DNA of 64,000 nucleotides. Origin: Gordonia jinghuaiqii (GTDB lineage Bacteria; Actinomycetota; Actinomycetes; Mycobacteriales; Mycobacteriaceae). The stretch spans positions 1,736,001 to 1,800,000 of the forward strand of contig NZ_CP059491.1 in the NCBI RefSeq assembly GCF_014041935.1. Reading direction: 5' to 3'. The notes under the pieces were generated by a model. It was not told the origin of the DNA and ran no database searches. It worked only from the letters and a program-made list of their open reading frames with translations. The translations under genes and the position numbers were made by a program. Positions 25,796 through 33,780 of this stretch are shown one piece after another (within the stretch, counting starts at the first letter, position 1; every line of letters begins with the position of its first letter).

Positions 25796-25813
25796 CCCAA
25801 CCAATTGCTTGCT
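25796..25813. promoter_or_regulatory. Imperfect TetR-type operator, related to the site at 34999
   Basis: CCCAACCA, two bases, TGCTTGCT is an imperfect inverted repeat 33 bases before the SDR start. It matches the perfect site before the thiolase gene (ACCAAGCA, two bases, TGCTTGGT) at 13 of 16 arm positions. A shared fatty-acid or lipid regulator is possible. Confidence 0.4.
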
Positions 25814-25846
25814 AGGGTGCCTCCAGTAGACGCTCGAGGAGGGCAT

Positions 25847-26683
25847 GTGGACGTCGCCGGCAAGGTGTTCGTGGTGACCGGTGCGGGTAACGGGATCGGG
25901 CGCTGCGTCGCACACGACCTCATCGAGCGTGGCGCTACGGTGGCCGGTGCCGACATCAACGAAGCGGGATTGGCCGAGACTGCGCGTCTGTCCGGCGATC
26001 CGTCGCGCTTCTTCCCGTTCCTGCTCGACATCGCCGATCGCGAAGCGGTGCAGAGGTTTCCCGACGAGGTGCGGACTGCTGCCGGCAGCGTCGACGGTCT
26101 GTTCAACATCGCCGGGATCCCGCAGGACACCGAGACCATCGTGGAGGTGTCCGACGAGCGGATCGAGACGCTCATGCGGGTCAACTTCTTCGGGACCGTG
26201 TGGCTGACACGTGCTTTCCTGCCGCACCTGCAGGAGCGACCCGACGGCGGCGTCATCCTGATCACGTCCAGTCTGTCGGGGATCGCTCCGTTCCCCGGTG
26301 CGGCGTTCTACGGTGCGAGCAAGGCCGCGGTCGCCCTCTTCGGGTACGGCCTGGCCCAGGATCTTCGCGGGTCCCGGTCGAGCGTGACGGTCACGACGGT
26401 CATCCCCGGCACCATCTGGACCGATCTGGTGCGTAAGACATCGCAGGCGCTGGGGACGCCCGAAGCGGTGGCCAAGGCCTTCGCGATGCCTCCGCAGAAA
26501 GCGGCTCGCCGGATCGTCGACGCCACTCTGAAGGGGCGGCTCCGTGTGGTCATCGGCAAGGATGCCCACGCTTTCAACGGCGCCCGGCGGCTGAGCTCCC
26601 GGTTGAGCGAACGCATGGCGTACGTCCAGGTGGGGACCTTCGTGTACCGGGGGAAGAGTCGCCCGCCGGCTGTACAGGGCTGA
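25847..26683 (+). CDS. Short-chain dehydrogenase/reductase
   Basis: The 278-residue SDR opens DVAGKVFVVTGAGNGIGR and has N-I-A-G-I in place of NNAG, I-T-S-S-L-S-G active-site Ser and Y-G-A-S-K. GTG 25847 is supported by GAGGAGGG four to twelve bases upstream. Its C-terminal half (K-A-A-R-R-I-V-D-A-T-L-K-G-R) is typical of acyl-chain or acylglycerol-linked SDRs of mycolata. The gene is flanked by two other SDRs but has its own upstream operator-like repeat. Confidence 0.85.
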   Translation: MDVAGKVFVVTGAGNGIGRCVAHDLIERGATVAGADINEAGLAETARLSGDPSRFFPFLLDIADREAVQRFPDEVRTAAGSVDGLFNIAGIPQDTETIVEVSDERIETLMRVNFFGTVWLTRAFLPHLQERPDGGVILITSSLSGIAPFPGAAFYGASKAAVALFGYGLAQDLRGSRSSVTVTTVIPGTIWTDLVRKTSQALGTPEAVAKAFAMPPQKAARRIVDATLKGRLRVVIGKDAHAFNGARRLSSRLSERMAYVQVGTFVYRGKSRPPAVQG

Positions 26684-26701
26684 ACCCGCCACGCGCCGAG
26701 A

Positions 26702-26717
26702 GTGTTCCGCGGAACAC
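26702..26717. promoter_or_regulatory. Perfect 16-bp palindrome before an SDR gene
   Basis: GTGTTCCGCGGAACAC is a perfect palindrome located 37 bases before the SDR start at 26755 and 18 bases after the previous stop. The position fits an operator for an unknown dimeric regulator. Confidence 0.6.
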
Positions 26718-26754
26718 CTCCTCGACGGCACCCGGCCGGCGCACACTGGCAGCC

Positions 26755-27675
26755 ATGTTTCGACGCCGTCAGGGATCCGTGGCCGGGAAGGTCGTGTTCA
26801 TCACCGGGGCGGCGAGGGGGATCGGCCGCGCCACCGCAACGGCACTCGTCGCGAACGGGGCCAGGGTGGTGCTGTCCGACATCGACGAGCAGGCGCTCGA
26901 CGAGGTGGCCGCATCACTTGGCCCCGACAACGCGGTCGCGACCGTCTCCGACGTCACCTCGCTGGCGGACATGCAGGCCGCGGTCGATGCGGGGTCCGCA
27001 CGGTTCGGCGGTATCGACATGGTGGTGGCCAATGCCGGAATCGCCAGTTACGGAACGGTTCTCGCCGTCGACCCGGCCGCCTTCCGGCGGGTGATCGATG
27101 TCAACGTCACCGGCGTGTTCCACACGGTGCGCGCCGCGCTGCCGTCGGTCATGGAGCGGCGGGGTTATGTGCTGATCGTATCGTCGATGGCTGCCTACGC
27201 CCCGCTGGGCGGCATGTCGTCGTACAACGCGAGCAAGGCCGCCGTCGAACACTTCGCCAATGCGCTGCGGATGGAGGTCGGTTATCGCGGTGTGGACGTG
27301 GGTTCGGCGCACATGAGCTGGATCGACACCCCGCTGGTGCAAGAGGCCAGTGCCGACCTGTCGGCGTTCGATGAGCTCCTGTCCCGGTTGCCGGGACCGT
27401 TGTCCCGGCGTCTCCCGGTGGAACAGTGCGCCGACGCTTTCGTCCGCGGGCTCGCCGAGCGAAAGCACCATGTCGACGTTCCGGCCGGCTGGGTCGAGGC
27501 CATGCGATGGCTCAAACCGGTGTTGAACTCGGCGGTGGGGGACCGGTTGACACGTGGGCTGGTGGCGCAGTTCCTGCCTGCGGTCGACGCCGACGTCGCC
27601 ACCCTGCACCGGTCCACGAGTGCGCGCAATGTCGCGATCGGTAACGTGCCGCCGGATGCCGGCGCTCCGTCGTAG
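26755..27675 (+). CDS. Short-chain dehydrogenase/reductase
   Basis: The 306-residue SDR has T-G-A-A-R-G-I-G-R, D-I-D-E-Q, N-A-G-I, S-S-M-A-A and Y-N-A-S-K. Residues beyond 215 form an extension with W-I-D-T-P-L-V and M-R-W-L-K-P-V-L, as in the larger mycobacterial SDRs. ATG 26755 is the natural start, since the nucleotide-binding strand begins at residue 10. It ends 105 bases before the convergent tRNA gene. Confidence 0.85.
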   Translation: MFRRRQGSVAGKVVFITGAARGIGRATATALVANGARVVLSDIDEQALDEVAASLGPDNAVATVSDVTSLADMQAAVDAGSARFGGIDMVVANAGIASYGTVLAVDPAAFRRVIDVNVTGVFHTVRAALPSVMERRGYVLIVSSMAAYAPLGGMSSYNASKAAVEHFANALRMEVGYRGVDVGSAHMSWIDTPLVQEASADLSAFDELLSRLPGPLSRRLPVEQCADAFVRGLAERKHHVDVPAGWVEAMRWLKPVLNSAVGDRLTRGLVAQFLPAVDADVATLHRSTSARNVAIGNVPPDAGAPS

Positions 27676-27780
27676 CCCACTGCGCCGCACGTCACCGGGC
27701 CTTTCCGTTGGTGCGCCGTGCGGGATGTCACCCGAACTCGGTGGGCGCACTCCGGCCGGAGGTCGGCAGGGTTGTGACGG

Positions 27781-27854
27781 TGCCCCCAGTCGGACTCGAA
27801 CCGACACTGTGCCGATTTTAAGTCGGCTGCCTCTGCCAATTGGGCTATGGGGGC
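27781..27854 (-). tRNA. tRNA-Leu(UAA) with short variable loop
   Basis: Read on the minus strand this folds as a complete cloverleaf: acceptor GCCCCCA/TGGGGGC, D stem GCC/GGC with GG in the loop, anticodon stem GCCGA/TCGGC, loop CTTAAAA giving anticodon UAA, and T arm GTCGG/CCGAC with loop TTCGAGT. The discriminator base is A, as required for leucine. The total is 74 bases without an encoded CCA. The variable region is only five bases, whereas bacterial tRNA-Leu normally carries a long variable arm, so the shape is that of a class I tRNA. Confidence 0.88.
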
Positions 27855-27959
27855 TGGGGTCTCGTCATGGAGACGGACGTCCCCGGTGAGCATAGTCAGC
27901 GGCGGTGGCGACCGTGCTGCTGCGGGTTGGTGGGCGCGTTGCCATCCGTCCGACTTCAC

Positions 27960-28016
27960 CTCGACTGCCAGACTTCGATCGAAGTCTGCCGGCCGAAACG
28001 ACGTCCATCAGTCGAG
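27960..28016. repeat. Dispersed palindromic repeat, copy 1
   Basis: The core CAGACTTCGATCGAAGTCTG (27969-27988) is a perfect 20-bp palindrome. Outer arms CTCGACTG (27960-27967) and CAGTCGAG (28009-28016) also pair. The same GACTTCGATCGA core recurs at 41984 and 43027. It lies between the tRNA-Leu gene and the DUF2236 gene. Confidence 0.8.
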
Positions 28017-28060
28017 CGCGTTTCCTTGACCGCCCCCGGTGCGGGGGTGATCATCGAGGC

Positions 28061-29281
28061 ATGGACGCGGCAGCGGTGACCGGGGCGCGCAATTGGGAGG
28101 CTGTCCGAGAACGGCATCCCGGCATCGTCGAGCGTCTGGAGCTCGGCCTCGTCCAGGGGGACCCGCTTGCCGACGCGGCGATCGCCGAGGCCCGCGAGCT
28201 GGGGATCTCGTTCTCCACACTCGTCGAACTGTTGGAAACCCACGGAGAATCCGCGGCCGGGATCGACGTGGAGGCCGGTTCCGATCGCCTGCAGATGCCT
28301 GCGTCGATGACGGAGTTGCTGCGGGTCGCGAGCGTCCCGCCGCCATGGTTCGATCCGGCGTTCGCGGCGTCGGGTGCGCGGGCCTGGTGGCGCTTCGGCA
28401 CGTTGCAGGCCTCGACGCTGTACCAATCACTGATCTACGGGTTCAAGGCCCAGGGTTTCGTCCGTCCGCTGGTCGCCACCGGGCGACTCGGGTCGGGCAC
28501 CCGCGACCGGGTGCAGTCCACCGCACGGTGGGTCGCCGAGGCCACCACACCCGGATCGATGCTCCCCGGTAACGCGGGTTGGGTTGCGACCCTTCGCATC
28601 CGGCTGCTCCATGCCTACATCCGCGACATCCTTCGCAACCCGCACGGGCCCGACACCCCGGCCTGGGACGAGGCCGAGTGGGGTGTGCCGATCAACCAGA
28701 CCTACTCGGTCATGACCATCTCATGCGGCTTCCTCGCACTACCGCTGCTGGTCGCGCGCGACTTCGGCATCCACTACAGCAGCGCCGAGCGGGAAGCGAT
28801 CACCCATCTGTGGCGCTGGATAGGCTGGGTCGTCGGCGTCGATGACGACCTCCTGCCCGCAAACGACGACGCCGCGAGCGAATTGTTCCGGGTGGCAGGC
28901 GAATTCGAACTCGAACCGGATGACTCGTCGAAGGTGCTCACCCGGGCACTGCTCCGGGAGGGTTACGACCTGCCCGGCGTCGTCCACGGTGCCTCCCCGA
29001 TTCCGGTGCCCGCCCTGCTGGTCTCGGCGGTCGACACCCTCACCCGACCGCTTCTCATGTCGTCGTTCTCGGCGATCAGCACGCGGTGGGTCGATCGGTC
29101 GGTGGCGCGGCGGATGGGTCTGCGGCGCACGCCGCTGCATCACCTCGTCGACGTCGCACGTCCGGCGGTGCGGCTACGGGAGATCGTCCGGTCGACCGGG
29201 CTGCTCGGCTCCGAATCAACGGTCATCGAGCGGGAGTTGCGCACGGTCCGGCGCGGTCTCGGGATGGTGGCCCACGAATAA
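28061..29281 (+). CDS. DUF2236/MpaB-type oxygenase family protein
   Basis: The 406-residue protein fits the DUF2236 family, which includes fungal MpaB and the latex-clearing protein Lcp of Gordonia. Visible features are W-W-R-F-G-T-L-Q-A-S-T-L, T-L-R-I-R-L-L-H-A-Y-I-R (Arg/His positions used for haem in Lcp-like members), P-I-N-Q-T-Y-S-V-M-T and H-L-W-R-W-I-G-W-V-V-G-V. There is no signal peptide, so it is intracellular and unlikely to be a true rubber oxygenase. The start at 28061 is an ATG; the frame is open upstream, but that part covers the repeat. It is probably a haem-dependent oxygenase of unknown substrate. Confidence 0.75.
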   Translation: MDAAAVTGARNWEAVRERHPGIVERLELGLVQGDPLADAAIAEARELGISFSTLVELLETHGESAAGIDVEAGSDRLQMPASMTELLRVASVPPPWFDPAFAASGARAWWRFGTLQASTLYQSLIYGFKAQGFVRPLVATGRLGSGTRDRVQSTARWVAEATTPGSMLPGNAGWVATLRIRLLHAYIRDILRNPHGPDTPAWDEAEWGVPINQTYSVMTISCGFLALPLLVARDFGIHYSSAEREAITHLWRWIGWVVGVDDDLLPANDDAASELFRVAGEFELEPDDSSKVLTRALLREGYDLPGVVHGASPIPVPALLVSAVDTLTRPLLMSSFSAISTRWVDRSVARRMGLRRTPLHHLVDVARPAVRLREIVRSTGLLGSESTVIERELRTVRRGLGMVAHE

Positions 29282-29297
29282 GTTCACACTGGTGAAC
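29282..29297. promoter_or_regulatory. Operator-like inverted repeat before mmpL
   Basis: GTTCAC, four bases, GTGAAC is a perfect 6-bp-arm repeat immediately after the stop of the DUF2236 gene and five bases before a -35 box. It is the likely site of the TetR encoded downstream of the mmpL gene. Confidence 0.5.
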
Positions 29298-29302
29298 AAT
29301 CG

Positions 29303-29331
29303 TTGACCCACTAGATTACTGCTGATAACTT
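29303..29331 (+). promoter_or_regulatory. Promoter of the second mmpL gene
   Basis: TTGACC (29303-29308) and TAACTT (29326-29331) are separated by 17 bases, a good match to a housekeeping promoter. It lies in an AT-richer stretch 33 bases before the mmpL ATG. Confidence 0.55.
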
Positions 29332-29363
29332 AACGCCGTAAATTCGACGGCGAGGGGCACCGC

Positions 29364-31634
29364 ATGCTGGTTCGGATGACTCGGCTGGTCATTTCCATGC
29401 CGAAGAGGGTGCTACTCGGGGCGGTGATCCTGCTCGTGGTCTGCGGCGCCTACGGTGCGACCGCAGCCGAACATCTCCTCGCAGGGGGTTACAGCGACCC
29501 GAACTCCGACTCGGCACGCGCCGAGAAGGCGCTCGACGAGACCTTCAACCGCGGCGGCATCCAGGTCGTCCTGAAACTCGACGCCCCCGACGGCGTCGAC
29601 ATCTCCCGTGACCCGACAGCGCAGGCCGTCGGCAAGAGCATCATCGGCGAACTCGACGACAACGAGTACGTCCAGGACCAGATCCTCTCGGTGTGGACCA
29701 ATCCCGCACTCGACTCCGCGCTGGTGAGTCGCGACCGGACCTCCACCCTGGTCATCGCGTCTCTCGCCGGGGGAGAGGATCTGGCACCGGCCCGGGCGGT
29801 GGAGATCGAGAAGGCCCTGGCCGGCGAGCGGGAAGGCATCACCATCCGTGCCGGGGGGCAGGCGCTCGTCTTCGCCCAGGTCAACGATCAGACCTCGTCG
29901 GACCTGTTCATCGCCGAGGCCATCGCCATCCCGATCACCTTCATCGTGCTGATCTTCATCTTCGGCGGACTCCTCGCCGCTGCCGTTCCGGTGGGGATCG
30001 GCATCGTCTCGATCATCCTCACCTTCGCCCTGCTCCGGGGGATCGGCTCGATCACCGACGTGTCGGTGTTTGCCCTGAACCTCACCACCGCACTGGGTTT
30101 GGCGCTCGCCATCGACTACACGCTGCTTCTGCTGACCCGATACCGCGAGGAGGTCGATCGAGGCCTGGCGCGCCCGGACGCCATCGTGCGGACCATGGCG
30201 ACGGCCGGGCGGACGGTCGCCTTCTCGTCGGTCACCGTCGCTCTGTCGCTGAGCGCCCTGGTGCTGTTCCCGCAGTACTTCCTGCGCTCCTTCGCATTCG
30301 CGGGCCTGGGTGTGGTGATCGTGGCGTCGGCGTCGGCACTGGTCTTGACCCCCGCCGTGCTGATGGTGCTGGGCGACCGGATCGATTCGCTCGACGCCCG
30401 CAAGCCGATGCGTCGACTGCTGCGGCTGCCGACGTCACGACCGCGCCGGCCCGAAGACACCTGGTGGTACCGCCTCGTGCAATGGGTACTCCGACACGCG
30501 CTCCCGGTCGCCGCGGTGGTCACGCTCTTCCTGCTGGTACTCGGCGCACCGTTCCTGTCGATCAAGATGGGCTTCCCCGACGACCGGGTACTGCCCGAGT
30601 CGGCGGGCTCGCATGCCGTCCAGCAGGAGATCCGCGACGGTTACGAAGACGACCTGTCGGCGGCGGTCACCGTCGTCGTGCAGGGAGAGGCCGACCGACA
30701 GGCCCTCGCCGAGTACACCAGGGCACTGTCGGAAGTGGCCGACGTCAACTCCGCAGGCTCGTCGGCGGGGACGTATGTCCGCGGCCGGCCCATCGCTCCG
30801 GGAAGCCCGGAGGACAGTCGCGGGGACCTACACGTACTCAACATCTCCACCGACAGCGACCCGATGAGTGACTCGGGCATCGCGCAGCTCGACGACCTGC
30901 GCGCGGTACCGCCGCCCGCCGGCACCGAGACGCTGTTCACCGGTCTCGCGGCGACGACAGACGACACCGTCTCGTCGATCTACGCCCACCTCCCGTGGGT
31001 GCTCGGGATCATCGCCATCGCCACGTTCGTGCTGCTGTTCCTGTTCACCGGCAGCGTCGTGCTTCCCCTGAAAGCGCTTGTCCTCAACATCTTGTCGCTG
31101 TCGGCGACCTTCGGGGCGATGGTCTGGTTCTTCCAGGAAGGTCACCTCGACGGGTTGGGGACCACCGCCACCGGAACGCTCAACGCGACCGTGCCGATCC
31201 TGCTGTTCTGCGTGGCCTTCGGTTTGTCGATGGATTACGAGGTGTTCGTGCTCGGCCGCATCCGGGAGGAATGGTTGCAGTCCGATCGCACCCGCGCGGC
31301 CAGCGACCACTCCGTCGCACTGGGCCTCGCGCGCACCGGCCGGGTCATCACGGCTGCCGCGTTCCTGATGAGCATCGTGTTCGCCGCGATCGGCGCGTCG
31401 GAGGTGTCGTTCATGCGGTTGTTCGGGATCGGCTTGACCCTCGCGGTGCTGATGGACGCCACCGTCATCCGGATGTTCCTGGTGCCCGCGTTCATGCGGC
31501 TCCTCGGACGCGCGAACTGGTGGGCGCCCAGGCCGCTGCGCCGCGTCCACGACCGGTTCGGGCTCTCGGAGGAGGTGCCGGAGCTCGGCGGGGACGCCCG
31601 GCGGTCCGGCGAGACAACGCCGTCGAGGGTCTGA
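29364..31634 (+). CDS. MmpL-family RND transporter
   Basis: The 756-residue protein has 11-12 TM helices in two halves. Conserved TM4 and TM10 segments are L-A-I-D-Y-T-L-L-L-L-T-R-Y-R-E-E and S-M-D-Y-E-V-F-V-L-G-R-I-R-E-E-W, typical of MMPL proteins. It differs from the first mmpL product of this window in overall sequence and in lacking the R-W-T-Y-E-N-R opening. A strong promoter with an operator-like repeat lies upstream, and a tetR gene follows on the same strand after 76 bases. It is probably an exporter of a lipid or toxic compound. Confidence 0.88.
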   Translation: MLVRMTRLVISMPKRVLLGAVILLVVCGAYGATAAEHLLAGGYSDPNSDSARAEKALDETFNRGGIQVVLKLDAPDGVDISRDPTAQAVGKSIIGELDDNEYVQDQILSVWTNPALDSALVSRDRTSTLVIASLAGGEDLAPARAVEIEKALAGEREGITIRAGGQALVFAQVNDQTSSDLFIAEAIAIPITFIVLIFIFGGLLAAAVPVGIGIVSIILTFALLRGIGSITDVSVFALNLTTALGLALAIDYTLLLLTRYREEVDRGLARPDAIVRTMATAGRTVAFSSVTVALSLSALVLFPQYFLRSFAFAGLGVVIVASASALVLTPAVLMVLGDRIDSLDARKPMRRLLRLPTSRPRRPEDTWWYRLVQWVLRHALPVAAVVTLFLLVLGAPFLSIKMGFPDDRVLPESAGSHAVQQEIRDGYEDDLSAAVTVVVQGEADRQALAEYTRALSEVADVNSAGSSAGTYVRGRPIAPGSPEDSRGDLHVLNISTDSDPMSDSGIAQLDDLRAVPPPAGTETLFTGLAATTDDTVSSIYAHLPWVLGIIAIATFVLLFLFTGSVVLPLKALVLNILSLSATFGAMVWFFQEGHLDGLGTTATGTLNATVPILLFCVAFGLSMDYEVFVLGRIREEWLQSDRTRAASDHSVALGLARTGRVITAAAFLMSIVFAAIGASEVSFMRLFGIGLTLAVLMDATVIRMFLVPAFMRLLGRANWWAPRPLRRVHDRFGLSEEVPELGGDARRSGETTPSRV

Positions 31635-31710
31635 CACCGAATTCCTACCGGGGGTCGCGCGCGGTATGCCGGCCGGCAATCGCCATCGGGATGAGGTCAG
31701 GAGAGTAGTG

Positions 31711-32343
31711 GTGACACGCAGACGGGCCAGATCTCCTCGTGGCTCCGGGGAGATCCTCGCCGAGGAGATCATCGAGGCGGCCGGGGAGATCCTCGTCGAG
31801 CACGGCGACGACACCGCGATGTCGATCCGTGCGGTCGCCGGCCGCGTCGGCGTCACCCCGCCGTCGATCTACCTGCACTTCGCTGACAAGGAAGCGCTGC
31901 TCGACGCAGTGTGCGCCCGATACTTCGCGCGCCTCGACGACGAGATGGCGGCAGCCTCGGACGGCGTCGACGATCCCCTCGAACGCGCCCTGGCGCTGGG
32001 AATGGCCTACGTCCGCTTCGCGGTGTCGACGCCCGTGCTCTACCGCGTGGCATTCGCCCAACCCGCCCATGAGGGAAATCCGTCGAAGGTGGATGCGGTG
32101 CTCGCCGCCAGTGCGTACGCACGACTGGTCACCACGATCACCGAGCTCGCCGACGAGGGCATGTTCGGCCACGACGATGTCGCCGATGTGGTCCTCGAAC
32201 TGTGGGCGGCAGCGCACGGCGTCGCGTCGTTGATGCTGGCGAAGCCGGGACTCGGCTGGGGCCCGGATTTCAGTCAGGCGGAGTCGCTGCTGAAGTCGGT
32301 GTGCCTGGGGCGCGCGGCGATGGCGACTCGCGACCGATCTTGA
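31711..32343 (+). CDS. TetR/AcrR-family transcriptional regulator
   Basis: The 210-residue protein has the TetR HTH (about 15-62: I-L-A-E-E-I-I-E-A-A, MSIRAVAGRVGVTPPSIYLHF) and a C-terminal TetR_C/WHG-like domain with L-Y-R-V-A-F-A-Q. The stretch E-L-W-A-A-A-H-G-V-A-S-L is characteristic of that subgroup. GTG 31711 is chosen because AGGAG lies seven bases upstream; GTG 31708 is too close. It follows the mmpL gene and likely regulates it. Confidence 0.85.
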   Translation: MTRRRARSPRGSGEILAEEIIEAAGEILVEHGDDTAMSIRAVAGRVGVTPPSIYLHFADKEALLDAVCARYFARLDDEMAAASDGVDDPLERALALGMAYVRFAVSTPVLYRVAFAQPAHEGNPSKVDAVLAASAYARLVTTITELADEGMFGHDDVADVVLELWAAAHGVASLMLAKPGLGWGPDFSQAESLLKSVCLGRAAMATRDRS

Positions 32344-32545
32344 CGCCACCCGCACCTGGCTACGGTCGATGCGGTCCGCCCAATGGCTGAGCGCTAACGG
32401 CATTTCTGCACGGGGATGTACGACAGGAGAGTCAAGAGTCGGTAAAGTCGGCGACGACACGGTCGACTTGTGCATCCGGCAGGGAACTCACAGGAAAGAC
32501 CCGACGTTGAGACCGTATACATCCGTACCGATTAAGGAGCGCTTC

Positions 32546-33412
32546 GTGCGAGAGAGCAGCAACCCGGTGATGCGCGGCGTCGTCCGCGACAACCAATCCG
32601 GGTACGCGGGTTTCGGGGCCGGCATGGCCGGCGCCGGAGCCGGCATCAACCAATACGGTCAGGCCACTGACCCCTACACCCGGCCGGCACCCCCGGCGAC
32701 TCGTCAGCTCACCATCGACGACGTGGTCACCAAGACCGCGATGACACTCGGTGTACTCACCCTGGCCGCCGTCGCGACCTACTTCGCGATCAGCAGCCGG
32801 GCCACCGAGTCCGCCCAGATGAGCCTGGCTCTGCCCCTCATGATGGTCGGCGCCATCGCCGGCCTGGTACTCGTCCTGGTGGCGACGTTCGGACGCAAGC
32901 AGGACAATCCCGCCATCGTCCTGGCCTACGCGGCATTCGAGGGACTGTTCGTCGGTTCGATCTCGTTCGTCTTCGCGAACATGGTCGTCGCCGGTGACAC
33001 CTCGGCCGGATCGCTGATCGGACAGGCCGTCCTCGGCACCTTCGGCGTGTTCTTCGGCATGCTGTTCGTCTACAAGGTCGGCGCCATCCGCGTCACCCCG
33101 CGTTTCACCCGCATGCTGTTCGCCGGCATGATCGGTGTCCTCGTCCTGATGCTGGGCAACCTGGTCATCGGGCTGTTCACCGGTGAGGCAGGCATCCTGC
33201 GCGACGGCGGCCCGATCGCCATCATCTTCTCGCTGGTCTGCATCGCGCTCGCCGCGTTCAGCTTCCTGCTCGACTTCGACGCCGCGGACCGACTGATCCG
33301 TGCGGGTGCGCCCGAGCGTGCCGCATGGGGCGTGGCCCTCGGCCTCACCGTCACCTTGGTCTGGCTGTACGTCGAGATCCTTCGTCTGCTGACCTACTTC
33401 AACTCGGACTAG
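32546..33412 (+). CDS. Bax inhibitor-1/YccA-family membrane protein
   Basis: The 288-residue protein has a Gly-rich cytoplasmic N-terminus (to about 60) and seven TM helices ending L-L-T-Y-F-N-S-D. The UPF0005/BI-1 features include D-N-P-A-I-V-L-A-Y-A-A-F-E-G and L-D-F-D-A-A-D. GTG 32546 has AAGGAG six bases upstream. By position it matches the gene I recall as Rv1072, the start of the conserved block. The family is linked to calcium leak and membrane stress; its role here is unproven. Confidence 0.88.
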   Translation: MRESSNPVMRGVVRDNQSGYAGFGAGMAGAGAGINQYGQATDPYTRPAPPATRQLTIDDVVTKTAMTLGVLTLAAVATYFAISSRATESAQMSLALPLMMVGAIAGLVLVLVATFGRKQDNPAIVLAYAAFEGLFVGSISFVFANMVVAGDTSAGSLIGQAVLGTFGVFFGMLFVYKVGAIRVTPRFTRMLFAGMIGVLVLMLGNLVIGLFTGEAGILRDGGPIAIIFSLVCIALAAFSFLLDFDAADRLIRAGAPERAAWGVALGLTVTLVWLYVEILRLLTYFNSD

Positions 33413-33434
33413 TCCGAGCTGATGTGACCCGTTC

Positions 33435-33474
33435 CGACACTGGCCCCGCACCTGTAGGTGCGGGGCCAGTGTCG
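33435..33474. terminator. Terminator, perfect 18-bp stem
   Basis: Bases 33435-33452 pair perfectly with 33457-33474 around the loop TGTA, 22 bases after the stop of the Bax-inhibitor-like gene. It is the strongest hairpin in this gap. Confidence 0.9.
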
Positions 33475-33645
33475 TCTGATCAGACCATTCGGACCCACAA
33501 GGACATGGGAAGCGCACACACTGTGCCGACCACCGCAGATTCACCCGGCAGGGACTCGCCACGGATCTGACGCGCGCAAATCGTGTTCTTTCTGATTCAG
33601 ATGGCGCTGCCGCGGTCATCGCGTGGTTCCTCTTCCGACGAACAA

Positions 33646-33688
33646 CCCCCCGCAGCGTCGCGGTCCGGGGACCGAGCGCTGCGGGGGG
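33646..33688. terminator. Terminator downstream of the thiolase gene
   Basis: CCCCCCGCAGCG (33646-33657) pairs with CGCTGCGGGGGG (33677-33688), and an inner CGGTCC/GGACCG stem fills the loop. It lies 71 bases beyond the thiolase stop. The rest of the 346-base gap (33413-33758) holds no gene. Confidence 0.75.
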
Positions 33689-33734
33689 CGTCGACGAGGT
33701 GGAGCAGGTCTCGATCAGCTGAGACCGGAGAACC

Positions 33735-33780
33735 GTCAGCTCAGGCGCTCCAGCACTGTCAGCTCAGGCGCTCCAGCACC
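33735..33780. repeat. 23-bp tandem duplication across the thiolase stop codon
   Basis: Bases 33735-33757 and 33758-33780 are identical except for the last base. The second unit encodes the C-terminal V-L-E-R-L-S and stop of the thiolase; the first is a non-coding copy just beyond it. This is a recent-looking local duplication that left the reading frame intact. Confidence 0.85.

Noticed and set aside
24295-26265. A 656-codon minus-strand open frame
   Set aside because: It lies opposite two clear SDR genes, and its composition is biased with no recognisable family. It is treated as an antisense artefact.
25847-27675. The SDR genes as one biosynthetic gene cluster
   Set aside because: Each has its own upstream region with different inverted repeats, and there is no core synthase gene. 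A lipid-related group is as far as the evidence goes.
27781-27854. Reading the tRNA as something other than leucine
   Set aside because: Stem pairing fixes the loop as CTTAAAA, so the anticodon is UAA and the discriminator is A. Shifting the stem breaks several pairs.
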